A DNA stretch of 64,000 nucleotides, from assembly GCA_025355505.1 (NCBI GenBank), contig JANXZM010000069.1, positions 1 to 64,000 on the forward strand, in the 5' to 3' direction. Each line of letters begins with the position of its first letter. Position 1 is the first letter of the stretch. A model generated the notes under the pieces. That model was not told the DNA's origin. It did not search any database and saw only the letters and a program-made list of their open reading frames with translations. Position numbers and translations under genes: made by a program. Source of the stretch: Acidobacteriaceae bacterium (GTDB lineage Bacteria; Acidobacteriota; Terriglobia; Terriglobales; Acidobacteriaceae). Below are positions 37,903 to 47,109 of the stretch, in pieces.

Positions 37903-38265
37903 CAATCCCTTGGTAGTCCATCAGCACGCGCGGGAAAAAGTAGATGTTGCTCTTGCATTTGGGTGGCGCAGCGGTTCACCGCTGCTATCTGCTGCGCCCT
38001 TAGATGGCGGCCTTCCAGCTCACGGGGTTGAGGGCCCTGCTCCCTAACAGTTTCGCCTCGCAGCTAGCATTGTGCCGGAAATTTGCGCCATGAATTAGAG
38101 AAGACTTGAAGGGGCGCGCTTTCAGGGCGAGCCGAAGTTCAACAGAGAATCACAGCTTTAGCCTCTGCGGTGTACCTGTTGGCTCTGCAAAACGCCTACG
38201 GTATTTCTACAACCCAATTTCCTGGACACGATACTAGATTCAGGGACCGTCGCCCCGCGAGTCGC
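37903..38265. other. Convergent intergenic region with a nested dyad
   Basis: No gene is seen. A palindromic element lies at 37965-37998: GGCGCAG pairs with CTGCGCC, and inside it AGCGGT pairs with ACCGCT. It has no T-run. It may serve as a bidirectional hairpin between the convergent genes, or be a dispersed intergenic repeat. The remaining sequence shows nothing recognisable. Confidence 0.5.
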
Positions 38266-39456
38266 TCACTTAAGCACCAAAATCATCGCGGTCTCGGGTC
38301 CGCGAATATTTCCGCGGCTGACGGTGTGCAGTCGAAGCGTGTTCCGACCCTTGTGCAGATTCCAGTTTACCGATGTCTCATCTTTGACACGTTCCAGACT
38401 TTTCTCATCGAACGACACCTCGTACCCTGAACGGTTGGGGCAGTAACTTTCAAGGCCGAACCGTATCAGACCTTTCGAGGCATCCTTGACGTCTACCTTA
38501 GTCACCCCCACGGTCCAATAGGCGTCTTCGATTCGATCTGTCTTCAGGAAGATATTTTTTGTATATCCCGGGTGCGGAACACCCCGCCCCTGCTCACTAT
38601 CGTTTTGGTACCAAGTTTCCTGTGCGTTGGCACTGTCTTGGGGGAAAATAAGTTTCCACGTGCTGCCGTCGGTCCCCATGTTCGCGTGATCCGTGACATA
38701 GAGCCAAAAGTATTCAGCCGTCTCATCCTGGTCCTTCCACGTCCACCACGCCATGCCGTGAGTCTTCTTCTCAGCATGGGGTGGCGCACCGACCACACGG
38801 TCTACATCGGCCCCATTGTTCTTCAGCGATTCGGCGCGAATTTCCCAGGCTGAGAGGGGCACACCCTTTTTTTCGAAATGCAAATTGCTCTGAGCGTCAA
38901 TCACCAACCATTTGTTGAATTGGTTCGACCAGACCTCGGCGACACCGTGGTGCTTACTCTCTAGCCCCTCTGGACCGTGTCGCCGGTCCACCCCAATCGG
39001 GCGGGCCTGCCAACCCAGGGCCTGTGCGGTTTCGACATAAGTGATCGCGAAATAAGTGCACCAGAACTTCTCTCCCTTGGCGGCGAAATCCAGAATATCC
39101 TCCGCATGCTTTGGAGATTGTTTGGGGTCACCGTCTTTGATTCGGACGTGGACCCACTCTTTCAGCATGAGCTGCGCAGCCCACTCGTCCGGCGCCCCGG
39201 CAACAACCTCCTGTAAATGGTATTTCTCCCGCAGGCTGACCATGGCACTGTCATCGTAATTGAACATCGCGAAGGGAAGTCGGGGTGGGATTGCCGCGGG
39301 GGCGTTCGCCTCGGCCCCTTCGACCAAAAAGCCTGCCGCAGCTGCCGCTGCACTAAGTCGTACGGATGAGAGCGGTCCCGTTTCGAATACTTGGGATTGC
39401 AAATTCTCCGGGAGAATCATCGCGAGAACAATCAAAGGAAATCCAAGCCAGTTCAT
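38266..39456 (-). CDS. Exported transglutaminase-like cysteine protein
   Basis: 396 residues; ATG 39456 has AAAGGTGA upstream. The N-terminus is signal-like (WLGFPLIVLAMILPENLQSQ). The transglutaminase-like triad is visible in order: Cys in EKFWCTYFAITYVETAQALG, His in SKHHGVAEVW and Asp in WLVIDAQSN. The C-terminal ~150 residues are beta-rich. Bacterial members are often proteases or amidases acting on cell-surface or exopolymer peptides. It is on the opposite strand to the glycan genes and shares its direction with the sulfatase/TPR gene, 147 bases away. Function in this locus is unknown. Confidence 0.7.
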   Translation of the reverse strand: MNWLGFPLIVLAMILPENLQSQVFETGPLSSVRLSAAAAAAGFLVEGAEANAPAAIPPRLPFAMFNYDDSAMVSLREKYHLQEVVAGAPDEWAAQLMLKEWVHVRIKDGDPKQSPKHAEDILDFAAKGEKFWCTYFAITYVETAQALGWQARPIGVDRRHGPEGLESKHHGVAEVWSNQFNKWLVIDAQSNLHFEKKGVPLSAWEIRAESLKNNGADVDRVVGAPPHAEKKTHGMAWWTWKDQDETAEYFWLYVTDHANMGTDGSTWKLIFPQDSANAQETWYQNDSEQGRGVPHPGYTKNIFLKTDRIEDAYWTVGVTKVDVKDASKGLIRFGLESYCPNRSGYEVSFDEKSLERVKDETSVNWNLHKGRNTLRLHTVSRGNIRGPETAMILVLK

Positions 39457-39602
39457 AACATCACCTTTCTAACGCTGCAGATTCTTCGCAAGGTTTGGCC
39501 CGTAACCGGCCTGGGAATATACGAGGCTCTGGTCATGGCCGCTTCAAAACGGAAAGTCGTGGTACGTTCGGTCATTTGTTTGGAACTCCTTTGGGGCGAG
39601 GG

Positions 39603-41621
39603 CTACTTGGCGCGGTCGAATTCCTCCTGGGCTTGTGCGTTGAGCCCTTTTGTCTCGTAGGCTTGTCCCAAACGGTAGTGCGCTTGCTTCATCTCCGGTG
39701 CGATCACCACTGCCCGCTCCAATGCCTGCACGGCATCGTCTACGCGCTTTTGATAGAGGTAGATTTCGCCCAGAGCCGTGTATGCCTCCGCAGAATCCGG
39801 GTGAATCTTGATGGCTGCCTGGAAAGCGAGAGCGGCTTCATCCACGCGCTTCAGGCGAAGGCAGGCGGCGCCCAGGCCAAAAGCTGCGGAGAAATTTGTG
39901 GGATCGAGATCCAGAGCCTTCTTGAAACTCTCCACCGCAGCTTCGTTGTTGGAAGTCTGCGAGTAAATCACGCCCAGGTAGTAATGGGGCTGAGCGAATG
40001 TGGGCTTGAGTTCAATGGTTTTGTTGAAGAATTCGATGGCGTGCTGGTAGTCCTGCATTTGCAAGTAGTCAAGGGCCGCCAGGAAAACGAGAGAGGAGGA
40101 GTTAGGTTCGGTCTTTTCCGCCTCGCGCAGTTTGCGGAGAGATTCCTCATAGCGACCGTGCTGTCCGTCTGCCATGGCCTCCCAGAACAACTCGTAAACC
40201 TGGACGCGGTCCTTGGGGTCAGGGAGCTCCTTGTTATCCGCGTCGGCGAAGGTGCCGCCGGGGGTTGCCACATAGCCCAGGGCCTGGAGTCGCTCCAGAA
40301 GAGCCGGGTCTGTCATCTCTTTTTCATTGGCGGCGGCACCTGAGGCGGGCGTATAGAGTCGAAGGATGTTGAGGAGCCTGTCGTGCATTACCTGGGATAC
40401 GCCCGGGCGCGCGCGGAACAGGTTCTTCGTCTCGTGCGAATCTGCGATGGTGTCGTAGAGTTCTGGCCGTGGCGCATCAATGTACTTCAGACCGTTCCGC
40501 CTTAACCCGCGTAACTGGCTCCAGCTAAAGTGCAAGAGAGGCAAGAAAGTTTCCGCATAAAGAGTTGAACTGCCGGAACTTGGATGACCCAGAATTCCGT
40601 TCAGCAAACTACGCCCCTGCACGGTGGGCGGGATGGGAATGCGCAATGCCTGAAGAAGGGTCGGCATGACGTCCACCAAGGAGACCTCTTCGTCAACACG
40701 GCGGGGCAGGGCACCAGGAACCTTGACGAGTAAGGGCACGTGCAGGGTCGAATCGTAAATGAAGAACCCATGTTTCTCCTCGCCGTGCTCGCCCAAACCT
40801 TCGCCGTGGTCTGCTGCTAAGACGACCAACGAATTTGTGAAGCTCGCCGTCGCCCTCAAGAACGACAGCAGACGACCGATCTGAGCATCAGCAAAGGCGA
40901 TTTCCCCGTCGTAAGGACGAGTTTTGTAGCGGCTCGCATAGGGTTCTGGTGCCGCGTAAGGGTAATGGGCATCGTAAAGATGAACCCAGAGCAAGAACGG
41001 TCGTCGCGGCTTCTTCTTTAGCCAGCCCAGCGCTTCGTCGATGACCACATCGCCCCGTCGTTTCACCTCGTCAGCCTTTGCTTCGTCGAGACGAGTGAAG
41101 TCAAAGTGGTCGAAGTACGTGTCAAAACCCTGGTTCAAGCCATAGCGAGAGTCGAGCACAGGAGCGCCGAGGAACGCCCCCGTGGCATAGCCATTCTGAC
41201 GCAGTATTTTTGCCAGTGTTACCGCGCTGGATGGAAGCGTGTTGCTGGCAAAGTCATGAACGCCCGTGGCCATGGGGAAGCTGCCCGTAAAGAGCGCGGC
41301 GTGCGCGGGTAAAGTAATTGGTACTGGAGTAAAGGCGTGGCTGAACCGCGCGGACGAGCGCGCCAAGGCATCGATGTTGGGAGTCTGGATCAGCCCGTAC
41401 CCATAGCACCCCAGGTGGTCGGCACGGACTGTGTCAATCGTAATAATAATGATATTGGGTTTTGCCTCCGCTGCCTGAAGTTGGATCGCAGACGCACCCA
41501 GACACACAGATAGGAACACCCACCACACAAGAGTAGAAGCGTGGGCAAGGTATTGAGTCCAGGAAGAGAACTGCGCGGAGGTACATCGGCACGAGCAGGC
41601 AACCGGAGGAGGACTCTTCAT
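39603..41621 (-). CDS. Sulfatase-fold (alkaline-phosphatase superfamily) protein with C-terminal TPR repeats
   Basis: 672 residues from ATG 41621; the frame is open to 41756. A signal-like segment lies around residues 30-50, then IIIITIDTVRADHLGCYGY with the first metal-binding Asp. The nucleophile site reads PITLPAHAALFTG, with Thr103 and His, instead of the C/S-x-P-x-R motif needed for formylglycine. ADHGEGLGEHG supplies the other metal ligands. Five or six TPR units fill the last ~200 residues. The Thr makes a phosphodiesterase, phosphotransferase or pseudo-sulfatase more likely than a true sulfatase. Such fusions are common in acidobacteria. Confidence 0.8.
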   Translation of the reverse strand: MKSPPPVACSCRCTSAQFSSWTQYLAHASTLVWWVFLSVCLGASAIQLQAAEAKPNIIIITIDTVRADHLGCYGYGLIQTPNIDALARSSARFSHAFTPVPITLPAHAALFTGSFPMATGVHDFASNTLPSSAVTLAKILRQNGYATGAFLGAPVLDSRYGLNQGFDTYFDHFDFTRLDEAKADEVKRRGDVVIDEALGWLKKKPRRPFLLWVHLYDAHYPYAAPEPYASRYKTRPYDGEIAFADAQIGRLLSFLRATASFTNSLVVLAADHGEGLGEHGEEKHGFFIYDSTLHVPLLVKVPGALPRRVDEEVSLVDVMPTLLQALRIPIPPTVQGRSLLNGILGHPSSGSSTLYAETFLPLLHFSWSQLRGLRRNGLKYIDAPRPELYDTIADSHETKNLFRARPGVSQVMHDRLLNILRLYTPASGAAANEKEMTDPALLERLQALGYVATPGGTFADADNKELPDPKDRVQVYELFWEAMADGQHGRYEESLRKLREAEKTEPNSSSLVFLAALDYLQMQDYQHAIEFFNKTIELKPTFAQPHYYLGVIYSQTSNNEAAVESFKKALDLDPTNFSAAFGLGAACLRLKRVDEAALAFQAAIKIHPDSAEAYTALGEIYLYQKRVDDAVQALERAVVIAPEMKQAHYRLGQAYETKGLNAQAQEEFDRAK

Positions 41622-42035
41622 AGGCGGACCTGATGCCGACCGTAGAATATATATCAACATAAAACTGAGACTCAAACTGATTTCGTTACATCGAGAGAGT
41701 GACATCGCGGACTCAAGGAGCGAATCCCGCACGACTCTCGCGCCCTCTTCGCCCAAACCATTACTTTAAACTCCCTGTGTCCAGTTTTTGGGGATGCAAT
41801 ACAAGCACGTGTTTGGGGTAGCGAAGCTGAATTCGCATTCGAGGTGTGGGGAATAAAATCCTGCGAACGCCGGCGGCCTTCGCCTGGAGGGAAGATCGCT
41901 TCGCCTTGGGCGCACCATTTCCCTCGTCCGAAACGTCGGCCAGCGCATGGGAATGCCGGAAGCGCTGGGCTCAACATCGAAAATAGTGGACTTGTTCAAG
42001 AGTTTTTTTAAGTCGTTTGCGCAGAAAAATTTCCC
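41622..42035. other. Divergent intergenic region
   Basis: It holds the promoters of the minus-strand sulfatase-like gene and the plus-strand toroid gene. An AT-rich stretch at 41642-41655 reads GATATATATTCTAC on the minus strand, matching the GntR-type box only in its first half. No additional gene is seen. Confidence 0.4.
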
Positions 42036-42065
42036 TTGACTGAGATATGTAATATACAATATATC
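42036..42065 (+). promoter_or_regulatory. Promoter and GntR-type operator upstream of the third toroid gene
   Basis: TTGACT (42036-42041) precedes ATATACAATATATC (42052-42065), the exact reverse complement of GATATATTGTATAT. The box starts 16 bases after the -35 start, compared with 15 at the two other sites, and overlaps the expected -10 position (TATATC at 42060-42065). It likely places the 42129-47053 genes under the same GntR regulator. Confidence 0.65.
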
Positions 42066-42128
42066 ATTCCGTGAGAGTAGTGCTAGTTGTCCTGAGCGCT
42101 GTATCCACTTGGTTGTGCGGAGACCTTC

Positions 42129-43923
42129 ATGATTGGCCGGGCCATCCTGTCGGGCATGTTGGTGTGTGCGGCTGCAGCGCGGGGCGGGGCGGCTGAGCTG
42201 CCTGGACAATATTTCCGGCTAATGGAGTCTGGTATTGCCCAAGCCGAGCAGCGATTAGCCGCCCAGCCATCGTTAGACCTGAAGGCCTTCGAGACCGACG
42301 ACAATGGGTATCCCCTTTTTCCGCACGTCGTTCTTGTTGCGGCGGTACTCTATGTCAAACAGGACTCGTCGAATTACCGCTATAGGGATCCAAAAATGCT
42401 TTCGTTGGCGATGAAAATCGGCGATTCCTTGGCTGGCGAGCGCCAAAACGGAAAATTCTCAGGGACAGATAACGAACGCGACCTGTACATGTGGCTGGAA
42501 GCTTACCGATTGCTCGAACGCGATCTGGGAGAAGAGCGCCGGGAGTGCTGGCGGCAAGAGCTGCAAAGCATTGTGCAAGAGCTGGCAGGCGAAGTTGCCC
42601 GGCGGGAGGACTTTCCCGGTTACCAGTCACCCTTCATCGGCACCTCACCGAATCACCTCGCGTTGTGGACCTCGACCGTCTATCTCGCAGGGCGTGTGTT
42701 CGGAAACCGCAAATGGGAGGAACTGGGAACCCGTGTCCTGCACCGCTTTGCCGTCGAAGAGCAGTCTCCGAATGGCTACTGGGGCGAACATGAGAGATCG
42801 CTTCCAACGCCCGGATACGGTTACAACACTTACGCGAGTGTCTCGCTGTACTACGAATTTTCGCATGACCCGGCTGCGCTCAAGGCACTGCGGCGGGGCT
42901 TGCTCTTCCACAAGTTCTTCACTTATCCGGACGGAAGCCCTCTTGAAGTGCTAGACGATCGCAACCGCTATACGAGTGTGGTCGGCTGGGGTTCGACCGG
43001 GTTGCCGAGGCGGTCGGGTGACATGCCACCCGGTGGGAACGACGAGTCGGCCTCAAAGGGGCAGTTTGGATTCTCGAATTTTCCGGATGGACGCCGCTAT
43101 GCCGAGTTCTTGACGAGTTTCTTCCACGAAGGCCGCATGGCCTATGAGGACCTGGGCCGGATTGCTCAGGACGCCCTTTACTACCACCCCGGTCCTAAGG
43201 CGCCGATCCCGCAGGATTTGCCCCGCTACACCCGGCAGCTCACAGTGCCGGCAGGAATCCGCAAGACCGGACACTGGGTGGTCTGCCTCTCTGGCCTGAT
43301 CAGTCCCCAGGCGGTCACCAGCCAGTTCTATCTTGATCGCCAGGGGCACTTGTCCATCTTCCACGATAAGCTCGGGCTGATCGTCACCGGAGCCGGCTCC
43401 AAGCGACAATCCGAGTTAGCCACGTTTTCCGAAAAGCTCCAGGGCCAAACATTTCACATGCCCATCAGCAGCCGATTGCAGATGAGCACAGAGAAGGACC
43501 GGCTCTCACTTGCCTACAATACGTTTTTCAGCGATCTTTATGTGCCGCCACCTTCGGACGACCAGGTGACGCTTCGCTTCGTCATCACCGGAAGGGGCCC
43601 TCCAGCGGACGAAGCGCAACTGACTCTACAGTTGTGCCTCAAACCGGGAGAGATACTAGAAACTGCGGCAGGTCGAACGAGTGGAACTGAAGGCAGATGC
43701 TCTGGGCGGTTGGATTCGCCACCACGGATGGACGCTGAAGATTGATCCGGCGGCACGACTGGTCTGGCCCGTCTACCCGCATGACCCTTACACGGATGCT
43801 CCGGAAACAGCTCTGGAGCACGCCGTGGGCGTGCTTTCCGTGCCGCTTCGATTGGGCAAAGAAAGCACCCGAGGCCTGCGCCCGGGTGAACAGGAAATTT
43901 CTCTCACCCTGACGGCTCAGTAG
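42129..43923 (+). pseudogene. Alpha-toroid polysaccharide-lyase-like protein, copy C, frameshifted
   Basis: The frame from ATG 42129 has a signal peptide and matches copies A and B through residue ~515 (YIGTSPNHLALW, NGYWGEHE, FGFSNFPDGRRYAEFL). At 43672-43680 the frame breaks: the paralogues have GKRIVLGTERIEL, whereas here AAGR is joined to ERVEL in another frame. This equals loss of about 20 bases. The remaining C-terminus, GGWIRHHGWTLKIDPAARLVW to the end, continues in the new frame to 43923. The first frame instead ends at 43745. The product would lack the last ~70 residues of the beta-domain. It also has a ~35-residue insert near residue 300. Confidence 0.75.
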
Positions 43924-44013
43924 GCGCAGCATTGCCGAGCCTTCGCAACGTTGATCATGCTGTATGGGCCGGTGTGACACAGCAGCAAGGGCCGTGGGCG
44001 ATGGAGGAAATAC

Positions 44014-45246
44014 ATGCCTAAGAAAACGCAAGAAGGAGCGCCGAAAGAAATGGATCGCCGGGAATTTTTGACCCTGGTCTCGGCCAGCACGCTCGGGGGT
44101 AGCATCCTCAGTGCGATAGACGCTCTCGGGGCCACGCCCGCGTCAGCTTCCACTTCCACGCACGGGATGAAGTACCGGCGGTTGGGGCGCACGGAAATGA
44201 TGGTCTCCGAGATCGCCATGGGCTGTTCTCCGCAAGGGCAGAAGACTCCTGAGGTGGAATATTTTCAGAAGCTCACGCGCGTTATCCAAATGGCGATTGA
44301 TCGCGGCGTAAACCTGATCGACACAGCGCCCACTTATTTTTCTGAAAAGATGGTTGGTGCGGCGATCAAGGGCCGCCGAGACAAGGTTTACATCGCCACC
44401 AAAGCCGAGAGCCTCGACCGCAACGAGTTGATACGCGGCGTCGAACAGAGCTTGCGCGATCTGGGCACAGACTACATTGACCTTTTGCACGAGCACGCGC
44501 ACTACGAGACGGCGGAGGAAGTTTTCACTAAGTCGGGTTTTCTGGAAGCCTGCGAGAAATTGAAGCGCGACGGCAAGTTGCGCTTCTCTGGCATCAGTGG
44601 GCACAACGTGAACATCCACATCGAGGCGATCAAGACAGGTTATTTCGACACCTTCATGATCCCCTACAACTATCTCATCCGCCAGCCAGCGGAGGTCTTG
44701 TTCCCGCTGGCCAAGAAACTCGACGTGGGTGCGCTGGTGATCAAACCGATGACCGGAAATTTCAAGCCCTGGGAGCAGATGTCAGGCGACCCGCGGCTTG
44801 ATGATCTAAAGCTCGCGTTCAATCAAACCAACTATGCGCGGGCCTCGATCAAGTGGGCGCTCTCCAATCAGTACATCGCCAGCCTGGTTATCGGCATGGA
44901 GTTCGAGCGCGACGTGATCGAGGACACGGCGCTGGCCGGCGAGCGCATTACCGAAGATGATGAACGGCTGCTCGCCGTCTACGCGAGCGCGGTCGGTGCC
45001 GATTACTGCACCATGTGCAACAAGTGCTTGCCGTGTCCGGAAGGAGTGGCGATTCCCGACATGCTGCGGTTCATGACCTATCACGACAACTACGGCCATC
45101 GCGAGCGGGCTCGACGGCTCTACGCGCAGTTGCCGGTCCTGAACAACGCCGCCCGCTGTACCGACTGCGGGGACTGCGAACCGCGCTGTCCGGTAAAAAT
45201 CCCGATTGTACGGAAGTTGCGAGCTGCGCATGCGACGCTGGCATAA
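44014..45246 (+). CDS. Tat-exported aldo/keto reductase with two [4Fe-4S] cluster motifs
   Basis: 410 residues with a Tat signal (DRREFLTLVSASTLGGSIL). The AKR barrel shows YRRLGRTEMMVSEIAMGC, LIDTAPTYFSE with the catalytic Tyr and Asp, YIATKAES with Lys, and LLHEHAHYE. The C-terminal extension has two ferredoxin motifs: CTMCNKCLPCPEG from Cys332 and CTDCGDCEPRCPVK from Cys382. Export with bound iron-sulfur clusters means that the protein folds before transport and could pass electrons to a carrier. The next gene encodes a triheme protein, a likely partner. Substrate unknown; a sugar or keto-sugar fits the context. Confidence 0.85.
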   Translation: MPKKTQEGAPKEMDRREFLTLVSASTLGGSILSAIDALGATPASASTSTHGMKYRRLGRTEMMVSEIAMGCSPQGQKTPEVEYFQKLTRVIQMAIDRGVNLIDTAPTYFSEKMVGAAIKGRRDKVYIATKAESLDRNELIRGVEQSLRDLGTDYIDLLHEHAHYETAEEVFTKSGFLEACEKLKRDGKLRFSGISGHNVNIHIEAIKTGYFDTFMIPYNYLIRQPAEVLFPLAKKLDVGALVIKPMTGNFKPWEQMSGDPRLDDLKLAFNQTNYARASIKWALSNQYIASLVIGMEFERDVIEDTALAGERITEDDERLLAVYASAVGADYCTMCNKCLPCPEGVAIPDMLRFMTYHDNYGHRERARRLYAQLPVLNNAARCTDCGDCEPRCPVKIPIVRKLRAAHATLA

Positions 45247-45250
45247 ACCC

Positions 45251-47053
45251 ATGAGAGTGATTGCTTTGGTTGAGTGGATGAAACCATTATCGCTACGAGA
45301 TGGGGTCCTTTGCCAGGTTCTCAAGGGAATGGTTTACGCTTTGTATGCACTGTTGCTCACGGGATTGGCGCAGGTTTCGCCTGCCCAACTGCCTCCTCAA
45401 TCGTCGGCGCAGGCAGAGGACCCGGAGGTGGCACGGTTGCTCGCGACCCTTAAGCAAGAGCAGTGGGCGGACTGGCAAGTGCCGCAGGCGGCCGCTCAAA
45501 GGCTGGCCGAGATAGGCGGTCCAGCCGTGCGCCCGATCTTTCAGGCGATGACCGAGAGCACCAACACTCGCGCATTGGACTGGATGGAGTATTCCCTCTA
45601 TCGCATGGCCGAGCAGTATGCTGCGGGCCACGATGAGGCGAAGTCTCCGCTCACGATTTTCATGGCTACACTCGACAACCGCCGTGAAGCGTATGACCTG
45701 CGCCGGTTAGCGGCTCGGCTGCTGGGCAAGCTCGGCGACGCTCTTGCCGTTCCAGTGTTGGGGAACAATTTGACCGACCGACGCGTAGCCCTGCAGGCCG
45801 CGCGTAGCCTGGGCCAGATCAAAACCGCAAGCGCGCGGCGGGAGCTCGTCAGTCATCTCGCAGCAGCCAACCAGGCGCTGAAGTTGGAGATCATCGAAGC
45901 GCTTGGCCAGTTGGCAGATGCGCAAGCCTTACCTGCGCTGGAGAGTGCGGCGGCTTCGCATACTCCAGAAGTACGCGCGGCGGCGGTGGGAGCGCTGGCG
46001 CGCATCCGGGGACCGCGTACGCTCACGCTGCTCAAGCAGATGGTGACGCACGAAGCCAATATGCAGGTCAGGCAATCGTTGCGGCTCGGTTTTCTGCGCC
46101 TGGGTCAAGCGCTGCCGCCTTCTCTTGCAAAGCTTGCAACAGCCGACATCAAGACGATCTCTTGCCAGGGTTGCCACGCGCAGATCTACACCGACTTTCT
46201 CACCAGCGCACACAACACGAAGGGCCACCTCACTTGCATCACTTGTCATGGCAAGAGCGTCGCGCATCAGGTGAGCTATGGCAGCGAAGCGCCCGAGCGG
46301 ACGTATGGCGGGCCGAGAGTCGCGCCCCTATGCGCGCAGTGCCATCGGCAAATGGACCTGCCTTCAGTGGAGCTCGCGCTGACCGGTCGGTTACGGCATA
46401 CTTTCTCGTTCTTGAACCGGATCAAAGCGGGCAGCGGTGCTGGCTCGCCGGCCGAAACCTCCACCTATGTGGAGAACTTTGAGCACGGCACAGCGCTCAA
46501 CTGGGAAGCGGTCAATCCCGAAGATTGGCAGCTGCTGCGTAACGGCGCAAACCGCTTCTACGCCTTGACCAAGCCGTTCACCAGCGGCGTGCCCCGCCGC
46601 CCAATCCAAATCTCGTTGCTCAAGCAGAAGGCCTTTGGGGATCTTACCTTCACTGTGCGCGTGCGGCGACCGGACCCGGCCATGGGTTCGCTGGTTCTGG
46701 TTTTCGGTTACCAGGACGAAGCACATTTCTATTACGCGCATCTGTCCGAGGATTCATCGGTGAAGGCGCCAATGCACAACGGGCTGTTCGTCGTGGATGG
46801 CGCGCCGCGGCAGCGCGTCGGGACTGCGGAGGCCGCTGCGATTCTGCCTGACACCAACTGGCATCGGATCAGGATCGTGCGTGAGGTGAGCAGCGGGCGC
46901 ATCGCACTTTATTTAGACGATGCGCCGCAACCGGTGCTGGAGGCAATTGATCACCGTTTCCAGTGGGGGCAGATTGGGCTGGGCAGCTTTCACGAAGTCG
47001 GCCAGTTCGACGACGTGACTATAACCGGTACGCGGGCTGCCAGCGTGAAATAG
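45251..47053 (+). CDS. Exported HEAT-repeat / triheme cytochrome / concanavalin-like fusion protein
   Basis: 600 residues from ATG 45251, 5 bases after the AKR stop. A signal peptide lies near residues 20-45. Residues 50-290 are HEAT/PBS-type repeats (AARLLGKLGDALAVPVLGNN, ALQAARSLGQIKTAS, LEIIEALGQLADAQALPALE). Three CXXCH heme sites follow: CQGCH at 305, CITCH at 329 and CAQCH at 361. Residues ~405-600 form a beta-sandwich of the LamG/DUF1080 kind (FGDLTFTVRVRRPDPAMGSL, NWHRIRIVREVSSGRIALYLDD, GQIGLGSF), a fold found in 3-keto-glycoside hydrolases. It may bind glycan while shuttling electrons from the adjacent Fe-S aldo/keto reductase. Confidence 0.75.
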   Translation: MRVIALVEWMKPLSLRDGVLCQVLKGMVYALYALLLTGLAQVSPAQLPPQSSAQAEDPEVARLLATLKQEQWADWQVPQAAAQRLAEIGGPAVRPIFQAMTESTNTRALDWMEYSLYRMAEQYAAGHDEAKSPLTIFMATLDNRREAYDLRRLAARLLGKLGDALAVPVLGNNLTDRRVALQAARSLGQIKTASARRELVSHLAAANQALKLEIIEALGQLADAQALPALESAAASHTPEVRAAAVGALARIRGPRTLTLLKQMVTHEANMQVRQSLRLGFLRLGQALPPSLAKLATADIKTISCQGCHAQIYTDFLTSAHNTKGHLTCITCHGKSVAHQVSYGSEAPERTYGGPRVAPLCAQCHRQMDLPSVELALTGRLRHTFSFLNRIKAGSGAGSPAETSTYVENFEHGTALNWEAVNPEDWQLLRNGANRFYALTKPFTSGVPRRPIQISLLKQKAFGDLTFTVRVRRPDPAMGSLVLVFGYQDEAHFYYAHLSEDSSVKAPMHNGLFVVDGAPRQRVGTAEAAAILPDTNWHRIRIVREVSSGRIALYLDDAPQPVLEAIDHRFQWGQIGLGSFHEVGQFDDVTITGTRAASVK

Positions 47054-47109
47054 CGCGGGGTATCACGAGTGCGAAATGCGGGTTCGGGTAATTTATCTAG
47101 AAGGGAAAT

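Noticed and set aside
37965-37998. Nested dyad as a possible intrinsic terminator
   Set aside because: The stem is good but no T-run follows on either strand, so it is listed only as a hairpin in the intergenic entry.
39495-40343. Plus-strand frame of 282 residues
   Set aside because: It lies opposite the TPR-repeat part of the sulfatase-like gene and mirrors its repeat codons.
41642-41655. Possible fourth GntR box before the sulfatase-like gene
   Set aside because: Only the first half (GATATAT) fits; the second half ATTCTAC departs from the consensus and the -35 spacing differs.
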